Source: Methylomonas koyamae | GTDB taxonomy: Bacteria > Pseudomonadota > Gammaproteobacteria > Methylococcales > Methylomonadaceae | Direction: 5' to 3' | DNA: 42,451 nucleotides | Assembly: GCF_001644025.1 (NCBI RefSeq) | Contig: NZ_LUUK01000164.1 | Span: forward strand, 1-42,451 | The notes under the pieces: model-generated | The model's input: only the letters and a program-made list of their open reading frames with translations | Databases searched by the model: none | What the model was told of the DNA's origin: nothing | Shown here: positions 9,151 through 19,232 of the stretch, piece by piece | Position numbering within the stretch: position 1 is the first letter of the stretch | How the letters are laid out: each line of letters starts with the position of its first letter | Program-made: the position numbers and the translations under genes

Positions 9151-9615
9151 ATGCAAATTCACCTGATAGCAGTCGGCAACAAGATGCCGGACTGGGTACA
9201 GCAAGGTTATAATGAATACGCCAAACGCCTGCCGCGCGAATGCGAACTGGTCTTGCGGGAAATCGCGCCGGATAAGCGCAAAAGCGGCGACATTGCTCGT
9301 ATCGCCCGCGACGAAGGCGAGCGGATGCTGGCGGCGTTGCCGCCCAGAGCTCACGTCGTGACCCTGGATATCCCCGGCAAACCCTGGGCCACCTCGGATT
9401 TGGCGCAAGCCCTGCAACGCTGGCTGGGCAACGGCCAACCGGTAGCGTTGATGGTAGGCGGCCCGGAGGGCCTGTCGGAGCAAGTCAAAAGCGTCGCCAA
9501 GGAATCCTGGAGCCTGTCGCCGTTGACCTTTCCCCACCCGCTGGTTCGCATCGTCGTGGCCGAACAAATCTACCGGGCCTGGAGTCTGCTCAACCACCAT
9601 CCTTACCACCGCTGA
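9151..9615 (+). CDS. rlmH: 23S rRNA (pseudouridine1915-N3)-methyltransferase RlmH
   Basis: This 154-residue protein matches the usual RlmH length (about 155) throughout. It starts with the family N-terminus MQIHLIAVGNKMPDWV, carries the SAM-binding glycine-rich loop GGPEGL (about residues 103-108), and ends with LTFPHPLVRIVVAEQIYRAW and the typical YHR tail. The enzyme methylates pseudouridine 1915 in helix 69 of 23S rRNA on assembled 70S ribosomes. It is a small SPOUT-class (trefoil knot) cytoplasmic enzyme working as a dimer. In many Gammaproteobacteria it follows rsfS; here it is the first gene of a cluster with maf 2 bp downstream, so the two are probably cotranscribed. Confidence 0.95.
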   Translation: MQIHLIAVGNKMPDWVQQGYNEYAKRLPRECELVLREIAPDKRKSGDIARIARDEGERMLAALPPRAHVVTLDIPGKPWATSDLAQALQRWLGNGQPVALMVGGPEGLSEQVKSVAKESWSLSPLTFPHPLVRIVVAEQIYRAWSLLNHHPYHR

Positions 9616-9617
9616 CC

Positions 9618-10193
9618 ATGAGCCCACAAATCATTCTCGCCTCCGCCTCGCCGCGCCGTAGCGAATTGCTGAAGCAAATCGGCGTGCGCCACCGCGTCGT
9701 CTCGGTCGACATCGACGAAGCACCGCTGCCCCACGAAGCACCGGATGCTTATGTCGCCAGGGTCGCCGCCGAAAAATCCGAAGCCTGCCGGCTTGTAGAC
9801 CGTTCCGGCCTGCCGATTCTGGCGGCCGATACCAGCGTGATCCTGGACGGCCGCATCCTCGGCAAGCCCGAAGATTTGCAACACGCGATCGAGATGCTGA
9901 GCCGGCTGTCCGGCCGTACCCATCAGGTTTTCAGCGCGGTGTCGCTACGCGGCGACCGGCATTGGCAAGCCCTCAGTGTCAGCGAGGTGCGTTTTCGACC
10001 GCTCAGCCACCAGGAAATCGTCGCCTATTGGCAAACCGGGGAACCTTGCGATAAAGCCGGCGCCTATGCAATACAGGGCTTGGCCAGCACGTTTATCGAA
10101 TCGATGGCCGGCAGTTTCTCCGGCGTGATGGGTTTGCCACTGTTCGAAACCGCCCAATTACTGGCCCAACAAGGCATTACCATCCTCCCATGA
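9618..10193 (+). CDS. maf: Maf-family nucleoside triphosphate pyrophosphatase
   Basis: This 191-residue protein is a Maf/YhdE-type house-cleaning pyrophosphatase, which cleaves non-canonical or excess NTPs (dTTP/UTP for YhdE) to the monophosphate and pyrophosphate. Conserved family elements are IILASASPRRSELL at the N-terminus (Arg 13/14), AAEKSEA around K53, LAADTSVILDGRILGKP (D71) and the SGRTHQVFSAV stretch. The gene lies 2 bp after rlmH and its stop overlaps the start of rng by 4 bp (10190-10193), so translation of maf and rng is likely coupled. The maf-rng-yhdP order is the classic gammaproteobacterial arrangement. The exact substrate (YhdE-like rather than YceF-like) is inferred from this context. 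Confidence 0.93.
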   Translation: MSPQIILASASPRRSELLKQIGVRHRVVSVDIDEAPLPHEAPDAYVARVAAEKSEACRLVDRSGLPILAADTSVILDGRILGKPEDLQHAIEMLSRLSGRTHQVFSAVSLRGDRHWQALSVSEVRFRPLSHQEIVAYWQTGEPCDKAGAYAIQGLASTFIESMAGSFSGVMGLPLFETAQLLAQQGITILP

Positions 10194-11647
10194 GCGAAGA
10201 AATTTTAATTAATGTGACGCCGCCGGAAACCCGGGTCGCGGTCATCGAAAACGGCGTCTTGCAGGAATTGATCATCGAGCGGCTGCGCCAGAAAGGCCTG
10301 GTCGGCAATATCTACAAGGGCGAAGTTTGTCGGGTACTACCAGGCATGCAGGCCGCCTTCGTCGACATCGGCCTGGAACGGGCGGCATTTTTGCATTTGT
10401 CGGATTTCAGCAGCCAGGAATTGGCCGAGAAGGCCTCGGAAAACATCGAACACTACCTGAAGGAAGGTCAGAAACTGGTGGTCCAGGTCACCAAGGACCC
10501 GATCGGCAACAAGGGCGCCCGGCTGACCACCGATATTTCGATACCGTCGCGCTACCAGGTTTACATGCCCTACGCGGGCAACTCCGGCGTGTCGCAACGC
10601 ATCGAATGCGAAGCCGAACGCGGCCGTCTGCGCGCCTGTATCGAGTCCTACCAGCAAAAACACAGCGTGCCGGGCGGCTTTATCGCCCGCACCGCCGCAG
10701 AATGCGTCGAGGAAGCCATTCTGTATTCGGACATGACCTTTTTGCACAAGCTCTGGGAATCCATCCTGGAAAAAAGTCAAAAAGCTAAGGTCAAGACCCT
10801 GATCCACGAGGACTTGCCGCTCAGCGTTCGCACCCTGCGCGATTTGTACAAGGAAGGCATCGAGAAAATCCGCGTCGATTCCAAGGAAACCTATCTGCGC
10901 ATGGTCGAATTCGCCGAAACCTTCGTGCCGGAAGTGGTCACGGTCATCGAGCACTATTCCGGCGAGCGGCCGGTGTTCGACATTTACAATGTCGAGGACG
11001 AGATCAGCAAAGCATTGGATCGCAAGGTCAAGCTCAAATCCGGCGGACATCTGGTATTCGACCAAACCGAATCGATGACGACGGTGGACGTGAATACTGG
11101 CGGCTACGTCGGCGGACGCAATCTGGAAGAAACCATCTTCAAGACCAATCTGGAGGCGGCGCAGACCATTTCCCGACAACTGCGGCTGCGCAATCTGGGC
11201 GGCATCATCATCATCGATTTCATCGACATGCAGAGCGACGAGCACAAAAAACAAGTGCTCCAGGCCCTACAGCGCAACCTCGACAAAGACCACGCCAAGA
11301 CCAAAATCACCGAGGTCTCGGCACTGGGTCTGGTGGAAATGACCCGCAAGCGCACCCGCGAAAGCCTGGAACACATCCTCTGCGAGCCTTGCTCCACTTG
11401 CGGCGGACGCGGCGTGCTGAAAACCGCCGAATCGATTTGTCTGGAAATCTTTCGCGAGATTATCCGAGTGGTGCGCCAATATTCGGTTCAGCAAATTCTG
11501 GTGCTGGCCTCCGAGCAGGTCGTCGAAATGTTGCTCGACGAAGAGGCCGACATGCTGGCCGAACTGGAAATGTTTCTGAAGGTGGCGATCAAGATTCGCG
11601 CCGAAGCCGAATACAATCAGGAACACTACGACGTGGTGCTGTTATAG
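10190..11647 (+). CDS. rng: Ribonuclease G
   Basis: This 485-residue enzyme is the single-strand endoribonuclease that matures 16S rRNA 5' ends and takes part in mRNA decay. An S1-like RNA-binding domain lies near residues 37-125 (VGNIYKGEVCRVLPGMQAAF). The magnesium-binding catalytic aspartates are visible as D300 in TTVDVNTGGYVG and D343 in IIIDFIDM. The zinc-link cysteines follow in CEPCSTCGGRG (C398, C401, C404). Length equals that of E. coli RNase G (about 489), and the long C-terminal degradosome scaffold of RNase E is missing, so this is Rng and not Rne. It overlaps maf by 4 bp and is followed within about 10 bp by yhdP. Confidence 0.95.
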   Translation: MSEEILINVTPPETRVAVIENGVLQELIIERLRQKGLVGNIYKGEVCRVLPGMQAAFVDIGLERAAFLHLSDFSSQELAEKASENIEHYLKEGQKLVVQVTKDPIGNKGARLTTDISIPSRYQVYMPYAGNSGVSQRIECEAERGRLRACIESYQQKHSVPGGFIARTAAECVEEAILYSDMTFLHKLWESILEKSQKAKVKTLIHEDLPLSVRTLRDLYKEGIEKIRVDSKETYLRMVEFAETFVPEVVTVIEHYSGERPVFDIYNVEDEISKALDRKVKLKSGGHLVFDQTESMTTVDVNTGGYVGGRNLEETIFKTNLEAAQTISRQLRLRNLGGIIIIDFIDMQSDEHKKQVLQALQRNLDKDHAKTKITEVSALGLVEMTRKRTRESLEHILCEPCSTCGGRGVLKTAESICLEIFREIIRVVRQYSVQQILVLASEQVVEMLLDEEADMLAELEMFLKVAIKIRAEAEYNQEHYDVVLL

Positions 11648-11656
11648 GCCGTCGCC

Positions 11657-14600
11657 TTGGTGATTCGACACGTCAGCCGCGCGAGTCGGCATCTGCTATT
11701 CTGGTCGCTGATAACGGCGGCGCTGGTGCTCAGCGCCTTCCGGATTTGGCTGACCGATATCGCCGACTATAAACCGGAGCTGGAACGGCGCATCCGGGAG
11801 GCGGCCGGCATCGCCGTGCATATCGGCCGGCTGGATGCGAACATGCGCGGTTTCAGCCCGGAGTTGAAACTGATCGACATTGCCGTCGATTCGGCCGACT
11901 CGGCGGCCCGGCCGGCCATCCGGCTCAGGGAAATCCGGATCGGCATCGATCTGCTGGCCTGGCTGTTCAGCCAGGACCCGATGGCCTCGGGCTGGGTCAG
12001 CTTGGTCGGCGCCAAGCTGGACATTATTCGCAACAGCGACGGCAGCCTGGCTGTCAAGGGCTTGCCGAGCAGCGACGAACAACCGCTGTGGCTGTTGCAA
12101 GGCGGAAAGTACGAGATCCTGCAAAGCCAGCTGACTTGGCAAGACCTGAAACGCGGCAGCCCGAAAGTCGCCGTCGACGACTTCGATTTGCTGATTAAAA
12201 ACACCGCCGACGGCGCCAATCACGAAGTCCATCTGCTGGCGAAACTGCCGGAAAGCCACGGCGACCGACTGCGGGTTTCCGCGCGGCTGACAGGCAATCC
12301 GTTCCAGCCGGACACAATAGACGGCAGCCTTTACCTCGAAGCCGACAATCTGCAAGGCCCGGCTTGGCTGAACGACGCATTTCCCGAAGGCCCGAGGCTG
12401 AACTCCGGTTCCGGCGATTTCCGAATCTGGAGCGAATGGCGCCACGCGCTACCTTACCGGATCGCCGGCTATGCGCAGGCGCAACAAATCGAGCTCAGCC
12501 GTCCGCAAGGCGCGGCGTTGCAACTCGACACGCTGGAAGGTAACTTCGTTTGGCGCGATGAGGCCGGCAGCCAACGCTGGTGCGGCTACGACGTCAATCT
12601 CGTCGCCAAGCACCAACGTTGGCCGAACGCCGAATTCTGCGTCGGCCGCAATGCCGACGGCGCGTTGTCCGGTTTAATAGAAAGGATCGACTTGCAAGCG
12701 CTGATGCACTTGGCCGCCGCCTGGACCCCGGCCGACGATAGGCAGGCCCAATGGCTGAAGATCAATCCGCACGGGATTCTGCGGCAAGTCGGCTTTTACG
12801 CCGACGCCAACTTCGACCGCTATGCCTTGCACGGCGACTTTACCGAGCTGGGCAGTGAAGCCGCCGACGTATTTCCGCAACTCCAATCCGTGAACGGCAC
12901 GTTCTCGATCGCCGATGCCGGCGGCCACCTGCGACTGAACGGCCGCGAAGTCTTGTTGAACGCACCGGCGCTGTTCCGCAATCCGTTGACCTTGCATAAC
13001 CTCGACGGCAGTCTGAGCTGGCGACAAACCGCCGACGCCTGGCAAATCCACGGCGCCGATCTGATGATCGACTCCGATATGCGCACCGCCAGCGCATTCG
13101 ACCTACTCGTGCCTAAAAACGGCGATAGCCCGATGCTGGCGATGCGTACCCGCTTCAGCGACTTTAACGACATCGGCAAAGTACCGCTGTATCTCCCGGC
13201 CAAAGTCATGAGCCAGGACGCGGTGGCCTGGCTGGACGACGCCTTCGTCGCCGGCCGGATCGAACGCGGCGAAATGGTCTTGTCCGGCCGTCTGGCGGAT
13301 TTTCCGTTCGAACAAGGTAACGGCCGTTTCGAAACAGTCTTCGCGATCGACGGCGGCGAAATTCAGATCAACGAGGATTGGCCGCATCTACAAGACGTGC
13401 ATGCCGACGTGCAGTTTCTCGGCGCCGACTTGCAGGTGGCCATCGACGGCGGGCACAGCGAACAGGTCGACATAAGCCAAGCGGTCGTGGCGATACCCGA
13501 TTTGGCCAACAGCGAGGCGGTTTACGTGTGGGGCCGGGTCGGCGGCAAGCTGGCGGCCGGCCTGAGTTATCTGCAAAAGACGCCGTTGCACGGCAAGGTC
13601 GATCCGCTGGTCAAGGCCTTTAGCGCCGAAGGCGAGGTCCGCGTCGACCTGGATCTGAAGATCCCGTATTACGAGAACCAACCGACCGTCTCCGAGGTCG
13701 CCGCCCATTTGACACAGGCGAAATTAACGTTGAATTCGGTGGCGCTGGCGATCTCCGACATCAACGGCGTTCTGCATTTCAGCGAAGACGGCGCTAGCGG
13801 CGAACGCCTGGACGCCCGCGCGCTAGGCCACCCGATTCGCGGTACTTTGAGTCACGACCAAAGCAGTACCCGACTGGTCTTAGACGGGACCACTGGTACC
13901 GCCGAATTACAAAAGCAGTTCACCTTCCTGAAAAACCAAAGCGCCGCCGGGACTTTCCGTTACCGGACCGATTTGCTGATACCCTACGCCGCCGAACGCC
14001 CGTCGGTCTTGACGATCACCAGCGATTTACAAGGCGTCGCCGTCAACGGTCCCGACTGGCTGGCCAAATCGGCCGAACAGAGTCTGCCGATCGCGCTGAC
14101 TTTTCGTTTGGACAGCGGCGACCGCCTGCCGCTGGACATCCGCTACGGTCAGGATCTGAGCTTGGCGCTAACGATAGACACCAAGCAGAATCGGCTATAT
14201 TCCGGCCATGTCGTGTATGGCGGCAGCCAAGCCGAGCCCTATCCGGCCGCCGGTCTGAAGCTGGACATCGACCGACCGACCTTTAAATTGTCCGAAGCCC
14301 TGGCCGCCTTCGGCGACAGCGAGCAACAGCAGCGCCTGCCACCGTTGCGGGAGGTTGGTCTGACCACCGAACAATTGGTCTGGCAGGGCCGCGACATCGG
14401 CCCCTTTCATTGCAGTTTGACCCGTCGCGATCAAGGCTGGCAAGGCAGTATCGACAGCAAGTTCGCCCGCGGTCAGCTGAATATTCCCGACCTGCGCGGC
14501 GGCGGCGAACGTTTTGTGTTGAACATGGATTATTTGAATCTGTCGGCGGCCGATCAACTGGATTTCGACGCCGCCGAAGACGTCGTCACCGAATTGCCGC

Positions 14601-15454
14601 TGATCGAAATCGACAGCCAGCAATTGCTCTGGCGCGGCGTCGATCTGGGCAAATTGAAATTGCGTAGCGAACGCCGTCCGCAAGGCATGCACTTCAAGCA
14701 GATCCAACTCAACAAGGGCGGCCGGACCATGGAATTCCGCGCGGACTGGACCAAATTGGCCGGCGCCAGCGTCACCCAATTGAGCGGCCGCTTGACCACC
14801 GACGGTTTCGGCCAATTTCTGACCGAACTGGGTTACACCGATGAAATCAAGGAAACCCATGCCGACATCAGCATCAACGGCGGCTGGAGCGGCGCGCCGC
14901 ATCAGTTTTCGCTGGCCGGCTTCGACGGCACCGTCCAAATCGACCTCAGCGACGGCCGGATTTCCAGCATCGAGCCTGGCTTCGGCCGACTGCTGGGCCT
15001 GATTGCGATGGAACAATGGGCCAAACGCTTGAGTCTGGATTTCAGTGACGTTTACCGCCAGGGCTTTGCCTTCGACCGAATTACCGGCCATTTCCGTTTC
15101 AGCAACGCCCAAGCCTACACCGACGATCTGGTCATCGACGGCGTGGCCGCGAAGCTTAGTTTGGCCGGCACCGCCGATCTCGCCAAAAAGACCGTGGACC
15201 ATCGCGTCGCGGTAATACCCAAGAGTTCCGACGCCTTGCCCATAGCTGGTACAATCGTGGGCGGGATTGCCGCGATGATTACGCAAGTGGTTACCGACGA
15301 TTATAAAGAAGGTTATTTCTTCGGCTCCCAATACAAACTCGCCGGCCCTTGGGGCAATGTTGAAGTCACGCCGCTGCACGATCAAGACGGTCTGGTGAAA
15401 AAGGCCTGGCGCAGTCTGACCGGCTTCGAGTGGCTGAACGATCTGACAAAATAA
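11657..15454 (+). CDS. yhdP: YhdP-family AsmA-like envelope lipid-transport protein
   Basis: This large protein of about 1265 residues matches the YhdP/TIGR02099 family in length and layout. It has one N-terminal membrane anchor (HLLFWSLITAALVLSAFRIWL) and then a very long periplasmic repeat-groove region rich in beta strands, ending with the AsmA-like C-terminal part. In E. coli YhdP acts with TamB and YdbH in phospholipid movement to the outer membrane. There is no ATG near the start: candidates are TTG at 11657 and GTG at 11660 directly after it, and the GTG is the more usual choice, which would shorten the protein by one residue. The gene sits after rng, as in E. coli. Function in this organism is inferred by family and synteny. 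Confidence 0.88.
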   Translation: MVIRHVSRASRHLLFWSLITAALVLSAFRIWLTDIADYKPELERRIREAAGIAVHIGRLDANMRGFSPELKLIDIAVDSADSAARPAIRLREIRIGIDLLAWLFSQDPMASGWVSLVGAKLDIIRNSDGSLAVKGLPSSDEQPLWLLQGGKYEILQSQLTWQDLKRGSPKVAVDDFDLLIKNTADGANHEVHLLAKLPESHGDRLRVSARLTGNPFQPDTIDGSLYLEADNLQGPAWLNDAFPEGPRLNSGSGDFRIWSEWRHALPYRIAGYAQAQQIELSRPQGAALQLDTLEGNFVWRDEAGSQRWCGYDVNLVAKHQRWPNAEFCVGRNADGALSGLIERIDLQALMHLAAAWTPADDRQAQWLKINPHGILRQVGFYADANFDRYALHGDFTELGSEAADVFPQLQSVNGTFSIADAGGHLRLNGREVLLNAPALFRNPLTLHNLDGSLSWRQTADAWQIHGADLMIDSDMRTASAFDLLVPKNGDSPMLAMRTRFSDFNDIGKVPLYLPAKVMSQDAVAWLDDAFVAGRIERGEMVLSGRLADFPFEQGNGRFETVFAIDGGEIQINEDWPHLQDVHADVQFLGADLQVAIDGGHSEQVDISQAVVAIPDLANSEAVYVWGRVGGKLAAGLSYLQKTPLHGKVDPLVKAFSAEGEVRVDLDLKIPYYENQPTVSEVAAHLTQAKLTLNSVALAISDINGVLHFSEDGASGERLDARALGHPIRGTLSHDQSSTRLVLDGTTGTAELQKQFTFLKNQSAAGTFRYRTDLLIPYAAERPSVLTITSDLQGVAVNGPDWLAKSAEQSLPIALTFRLDSGDRLPLDIRYGQDLSLALTIDTKQNRLYSGHVVYGGSQAEPYPAAGLKLDIDRPTFKLSEALAAFGDSEQQQRLPPLREVGLTTEQLVWQGRDIGPFHCSLTRRDQGWQGSIDSKFARGQLNIPDLRGGGERFVLNMDYLNLSAADQLDFDAAEDVVTELPLIEIDSQQLLWRGVDLGKLKLRSERRPQGMHFKQIQLNKGGRTMEFRADWTKLAGASVTQLSGRLTTDGFGQFLTELGYTDEIKETHADISINGGWSGAPHQFSLAGFDGTVQIDLSDGRISSIEPGFGRLLGLIAMEQWAKRLSLDFSDVYRQGFAFDRITGHFRFSNAQAYTDDLVIDGVAAKLSLAGTADLAKKTVDHRVAVIPKSSDALPIAGTIVGGIAAMITQVVTDDYKEGYFFGSQYKLAGPWGNVEVTPLHDQDGLVKKAWRSLTGFEWLNDLTK

Positions 15455-15503
15455 CGCGATACCGCCAATCTCCTCGCCAAACAATTAGAACAACAAGGAC
15501 AAC

Positions 15504-16322
15504 ATGACTATCTGTGCCGCCATTCAAATGGCCTCCGGGCCGCAAGTCAGCGCCAATCTGCTCGAAGCCGACAAACTGATCGCCGAGGCCGCCAAGGCCG
15601 GCGCTAAACTGGTCGCGCTGCCGGAAAATTTCGCGATCATGGGCATGCACGAGACCGACAAGATCAAGGTCGGCGAACAAGACGGCAGCGGCCCCATTCA
15701 GGACTTCCTCGCCGCCACCGCCAAGAAATACGGGATCTGGCTGATCGGCGGCACGATACCGGTATTCGGCGAAGCCGCCAACAAGGTGCGCGCCACCTGC
15801 CTGGTGTTCGACGAGAAGGGCGAGCGAGTAGCCCGCTACGACAAGGTACATTTGTTCGACGTCAACGTGCCGGATTCGGCCGAGGTCTACCGCGAATCGG
15901 ATTCCATCGAGGCCGGCGAAACCCCTTGCCTGATCGATTCACCGTTCGGCAAGATCGGCATCGCGGTCTGCTACGACCTACGCTTTCCGGAGTTTTTTCG
16001 GCCGATGGCGCGCAAGGGCATGGACATTCTGGTGTTGCCGGCCGCTTTCACCGCCAAAACCGGCGCGGCGCATTGGGAGGTTCTGCTACGCGCGCGCGCG
16101 ATCGAAAACCTATGCTACGTCTTAGCCCCCAACCAGGGCGGCTTTCATATGAACGGCCGACAAACCTACGGCCACAGCATGTTCGTCGATCCCTGGGGCG
16201 TCGTGCTGGATTGCTATAAAACCGGCCCCGGCTTCGTCAGCGGCGACGTGGACCGCGGCCGTCTGGAAAAAACCCGAGCGTCGTTTCCGGTCCTGGAACA
16301 TCGCCGCTTTTTTTGCGAGTAA
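15504..16322 (+). CDS. Nitrilase-superfamily amidase, Nit1 (deaminated glutathione amidase) type
   Basis: This 272-residue protein belongs to the carbon-nitrogen hydrolase superfamily. The Glu-Lys-Cys catalytic triad is complete: E41 in LVALPENFAIMG, K114 in RYDKVHLFDV and C156 in IGIAVCYDLRFPEFFR. The HLFDV and CYDLRFPE context is that of the Nit1/YbeM group, which hydrolyses deaminated glutathione, a damage product of transaminases. The start at 15504 has AAGGA in a suitable position. It follows yhdP by about 50 bp and precedes the bamC-like gene by 5 bp. In related bacteria the same position between yhdP and tldD is often taken by a nitrilase-like gene. The family call is firm; the exact substrate is inferred. 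Confidence 0.88.
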   Translation: MTICAAIQMASGPQVSANLLEADKLIAEAAKAGAKLVALPENFAIMGMHETDKIKVGEQDGSGPIQDFLAATAKKYGIWLIGGTIPVFGEAANKVRATCLVFDEKGERVARYDKVHLFDVNVPDSAEVYRESDSIEAGETPCLIDSPFGKIGIAVCYDLRFPEFFRPMARKGMDILVLPAAFTAKTGAAHWEVLLRARAIENLCYVLAPNQGGFHMNGRQTYGHSMFVDPWGVVLDCYKTGPGFVSGDVDRGRLEKTRASFPVLEHRRFFCE

Positions 16323-16327
16323 GCCCC

Positions 16328-16924
16328 ATGTTGAAAACGTTGCGTTACACCCTGCCTTGTCTGCTATTGGCCGGTTGCGCCGACGCCCCGGAAAAATATC
16401 GCGATATCAAGCACCTGGAATTGCCGCCGGTACTGCCGATCGAGAATCCCCATCCGCAACCAGCCATCGCCGCCGACGATCTGACTGGCTCGAAAAGCGG
16501 GGGAAAATCCATGCTGGCGGGCTTGGTTGACTTCAAGGACGACGGTCAAAAACCGCAGCTAACGTTGATGACCCGGCTGGATCGGGCCTGGGAAATGGTG
16601 GAAACCGCGCTGACGCTGAGCGATATCGACATCGTCGACAAAAACCGCAACGACAACAAAATCCAAGTCCGCTACGACCCGGATACCGGCGGCAAAACCA
16701 AAAGCCTGTTGAACCGGCTATTTTTGGATAACGACTTCCCGGAAGCGGAATACACCATTTCATTGACCGATGCGATTTCCGGCGTCAAAGTCAATGCCGC
16801 TCTGGGCAAACCGGACGACTTCGCCGCCAACGAAGACGGCTCGGCCGCACTGATCCGCCTGCTGCACGACACCATCGATAAGAAAATCATCAACCGCGAC
16901 GAGAAGGCAAAACCGGAGGAGTAA
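16328..16924 (+). CDS. bamC: BamC-like outer-membrane assembly lipoprotein
   Basis: The start is taken at the ATG at 16328, giving 198 residues; an in-frame TTG at 16313 lies inside the preceding gene. The N-terminus is a lipoprotein signal with lipobox LLAGC (Cys at residue 17). The mature part resembles BamC (NlpB): a Pro-rich unstructured N-terminal stretch (about residues 35-50) and one helix-grip domain with LDRAWEMVETALTLSDIDIVDKN and a closing helix before the C-terminus. BamC is an accessory lipoprotein of the BAM complex that inserts beta-barrel proteins. The protein is shorter than E. coli BamC (about 344), which has two such domains, so one domain appears absent. The family link rests on fold-pattern recognition and is less certain than its neighbours. 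Confidence 0.7.
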   Translation: MLKTLRYTLPCLLLAGCADAPEKYRDIKHLELPPVLPIENPHPQPAIAADDLTGSKSGGKSMLAGLVDFKDDGQKPQLTLMTRLDRAWEMVETALTLSDIDIVDKNRNDNKIQVRYDPDTGGKTKSLLNRLFLDNDFPEAEYTISLTDAISGVKVNAALGKPDDFAANEDGSAALIRLLHDTIDKKIINRDEKAKPEE

Positions 16925-17010
16925 GCGCTGGGAGCCAGTTCGGCACTGTTCGGCCGTCTTGAACGCGATGGCGATGGATACGTCTCGCTACGAACTCCGG
17001 TCAAACCGAC

Positions 17011-17597
<587 letters not shown>

Positions 17598-17601
<4 letters not shown>

Positions 17602-19082
17602 GCTTTGCCTCCGAGGCCGGCTTCGGCCATGCTGACGGCGCGGAACACCGCGCGGCCCTTGTTCATTGTTTCATCCCATTCGCTGCGCGGCACGGAATCG
17701 TAAACGATGCCGGCGCCGGCTTGAATGTGCAGGGTTTGATCTTTAATCACCGCCGTGCGGATGGCGATGGCGGTATCCAGATTGCCGGACCAGGAGATGT
17801 AACCGACCGCGCCGGAATAAATGCCGCGCTTAACTGGCTCCAGTTCGGCGATGATTTCCATGGCCCGAATCTTGGGCGCGCCGCTGACGGTGCCGGCCGG
17901 GAAGGTGGCCGCCAGCACGTCGAAGGCGTTTTTGCCTTCCTGCAATTCGCCGGTGACGTTGGAAACGATGTGCATCACGTGCGAATAACGCTCGACGATC
18001 ATCTTGTCGGTGAGTTTGACGCTACCGATTTTCGCGACCCGGCCGGTATCGTTACGGCCCAAGTCGATCAGCATCAAATGCTCGGCAATTTCTTTCGGGT
18101 CGGCGAGCAGTTCTTTTTCCAGTTCCAAATCTTGCTCGTGGGTTTCGCCTCGGCGGCGGGTGCCGGCGATCGGCCTGACCGTGACTTCGTTGTCTTCCAG
18201 CCGTACCAAAATTTCCGGCGACGAGCCGACCACGTGCAAATCGCCGAGATTCATGAAAAACATGTACGGCGATGGATTCAAACAACGCAAGGCCCGGTAC
18301 AAATCCAGCGGCGAGGCCTCGAACGGAATCGACATCCGTTGCGACAACACCACCTGCATGCAATCGCCGTCGGTAATGTATTGCTTGGCTTTCATGACCG
18401 CGGCTTCGAAACCTTGCTGGGTAAAGCCGGACACGAAGTCGGTTTCCCGCACATGCTTGGTCGTCGCGCTCGATTGCGGGTGGGCGTGCGGCTCGCGCAG
18501 CTTCGCAACCAAGCTATCCAGCCGGGCCTTGGCGTTGTGATAGGCATTGTCCTGGGCCGGGTCGGCGTGAGTCAGCAACAGCATTTTGCCGGACAGATTG
18601 TCGAACACCAATAAGTCCTGCGAGACCATCAACAAGATATCCGGCGCGCCGATGGGATCGGGTTTGTCGCCGGGTGTTAGGCGCGGTTCGATGTAAGCGA
18701 TGGTCTCGTAGCCGAAATAGCCGACCAAACCGCCGTTAAAGCGCGGCAGATCGGGCACGTCCGGCACCCGGTATTGCCTGCGAAACTCTTCAATCCAGGC
18801 CAGTGGCCGCGCGTGTTCGAAGGTCTCGGCGGCCGCTCCGTCGCGTTCGACCGTGATCGTCAAACCGTGGATTTTGATGCGCGTGTTACACGGCAAGCCG
18901 ATAATCGAATAGCGTCCCCACTGCTCCCCGCCGTGTACCGATTCGAGCAAATAGGAATAAGCGCCGTCGGCCAGCTTCAAATAAGCGCTGAGCGGCGTAT
19001 CCAGGTCGGCTAAAACTTCGCGGCAAACCGGAATGCGGTTGTAGCCCTGTTGGGCGTATTCGGCAAATTGGGCGGGTGTCAT
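17598..19082 (-). CDS. trpE: Anthranilate synthase component I
   Basis: This 494-residue chorismate-utilising enzyme converts chorismate to anthranilate with ammonia from TrpG. Family motifs are present: [63 protein letters not shown] and [18 protein letters not shown]. The LLES element near residue 45 ([19 protein letters not shown]) is the region that binds tryptophan for feedback inhibition. Length and motifs match TrpE rather than PabB. It is the first gene of the trpEG pair. The 150-bp upstream gap (19083-19232) is shared with a divergent hydrolase gene; it contains a GC palindrome at 19153-19168 but no Trp-codon leader peptide that I can recognise. Confidence 0.95.
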
Positions 19083-19152
19083 CAGTGTTGCTCAGAATGG
19101 GTCGTAGCGACCGTTGCGAATCAACGTGCGATTGTACCCCACAACGCGACTA

Positions 19153-19168
19153 GCGGGCGAACGCCCGC
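19153..19168. repeat. GC-rich palindrome between trpE and the FAH-family gene
   Basis: GCGGGCG and CGCCCGC form a perfect 7-bp inverted repeat around a 2-bp centre. It lies in the 150-bp divergent gap. It is not followed by a T-run in either direction, so it is not an obvious intrinsic terminator. An operator or leader structure is possible but unsupported. Confidence 0.35.
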
Positions 19169-19232
19169 CGAGCGCCGCCGCCAAAACCCGGCCGATCGGC
19201 TAAAATGACCGATTTTCGGATCGAGCGATTAT

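Noticed and set aside
14195-15484. A 429-codon open frame on the minus strand opposite yhdP
   Set aside because: It is antisense to yhdP with a low-complexity composition and no recognisable domain. Other long frames opposite rng and yhdP were dropped for the same reason.
16923-17004. AGCGCTG and CAGCGCT about 80 bp apart between bamC and trpG
   Set aside because: The core AGCGCT is its own reverse complement, so pairing over that distance is not informative. No T-run follows, so I do not call a terminator.
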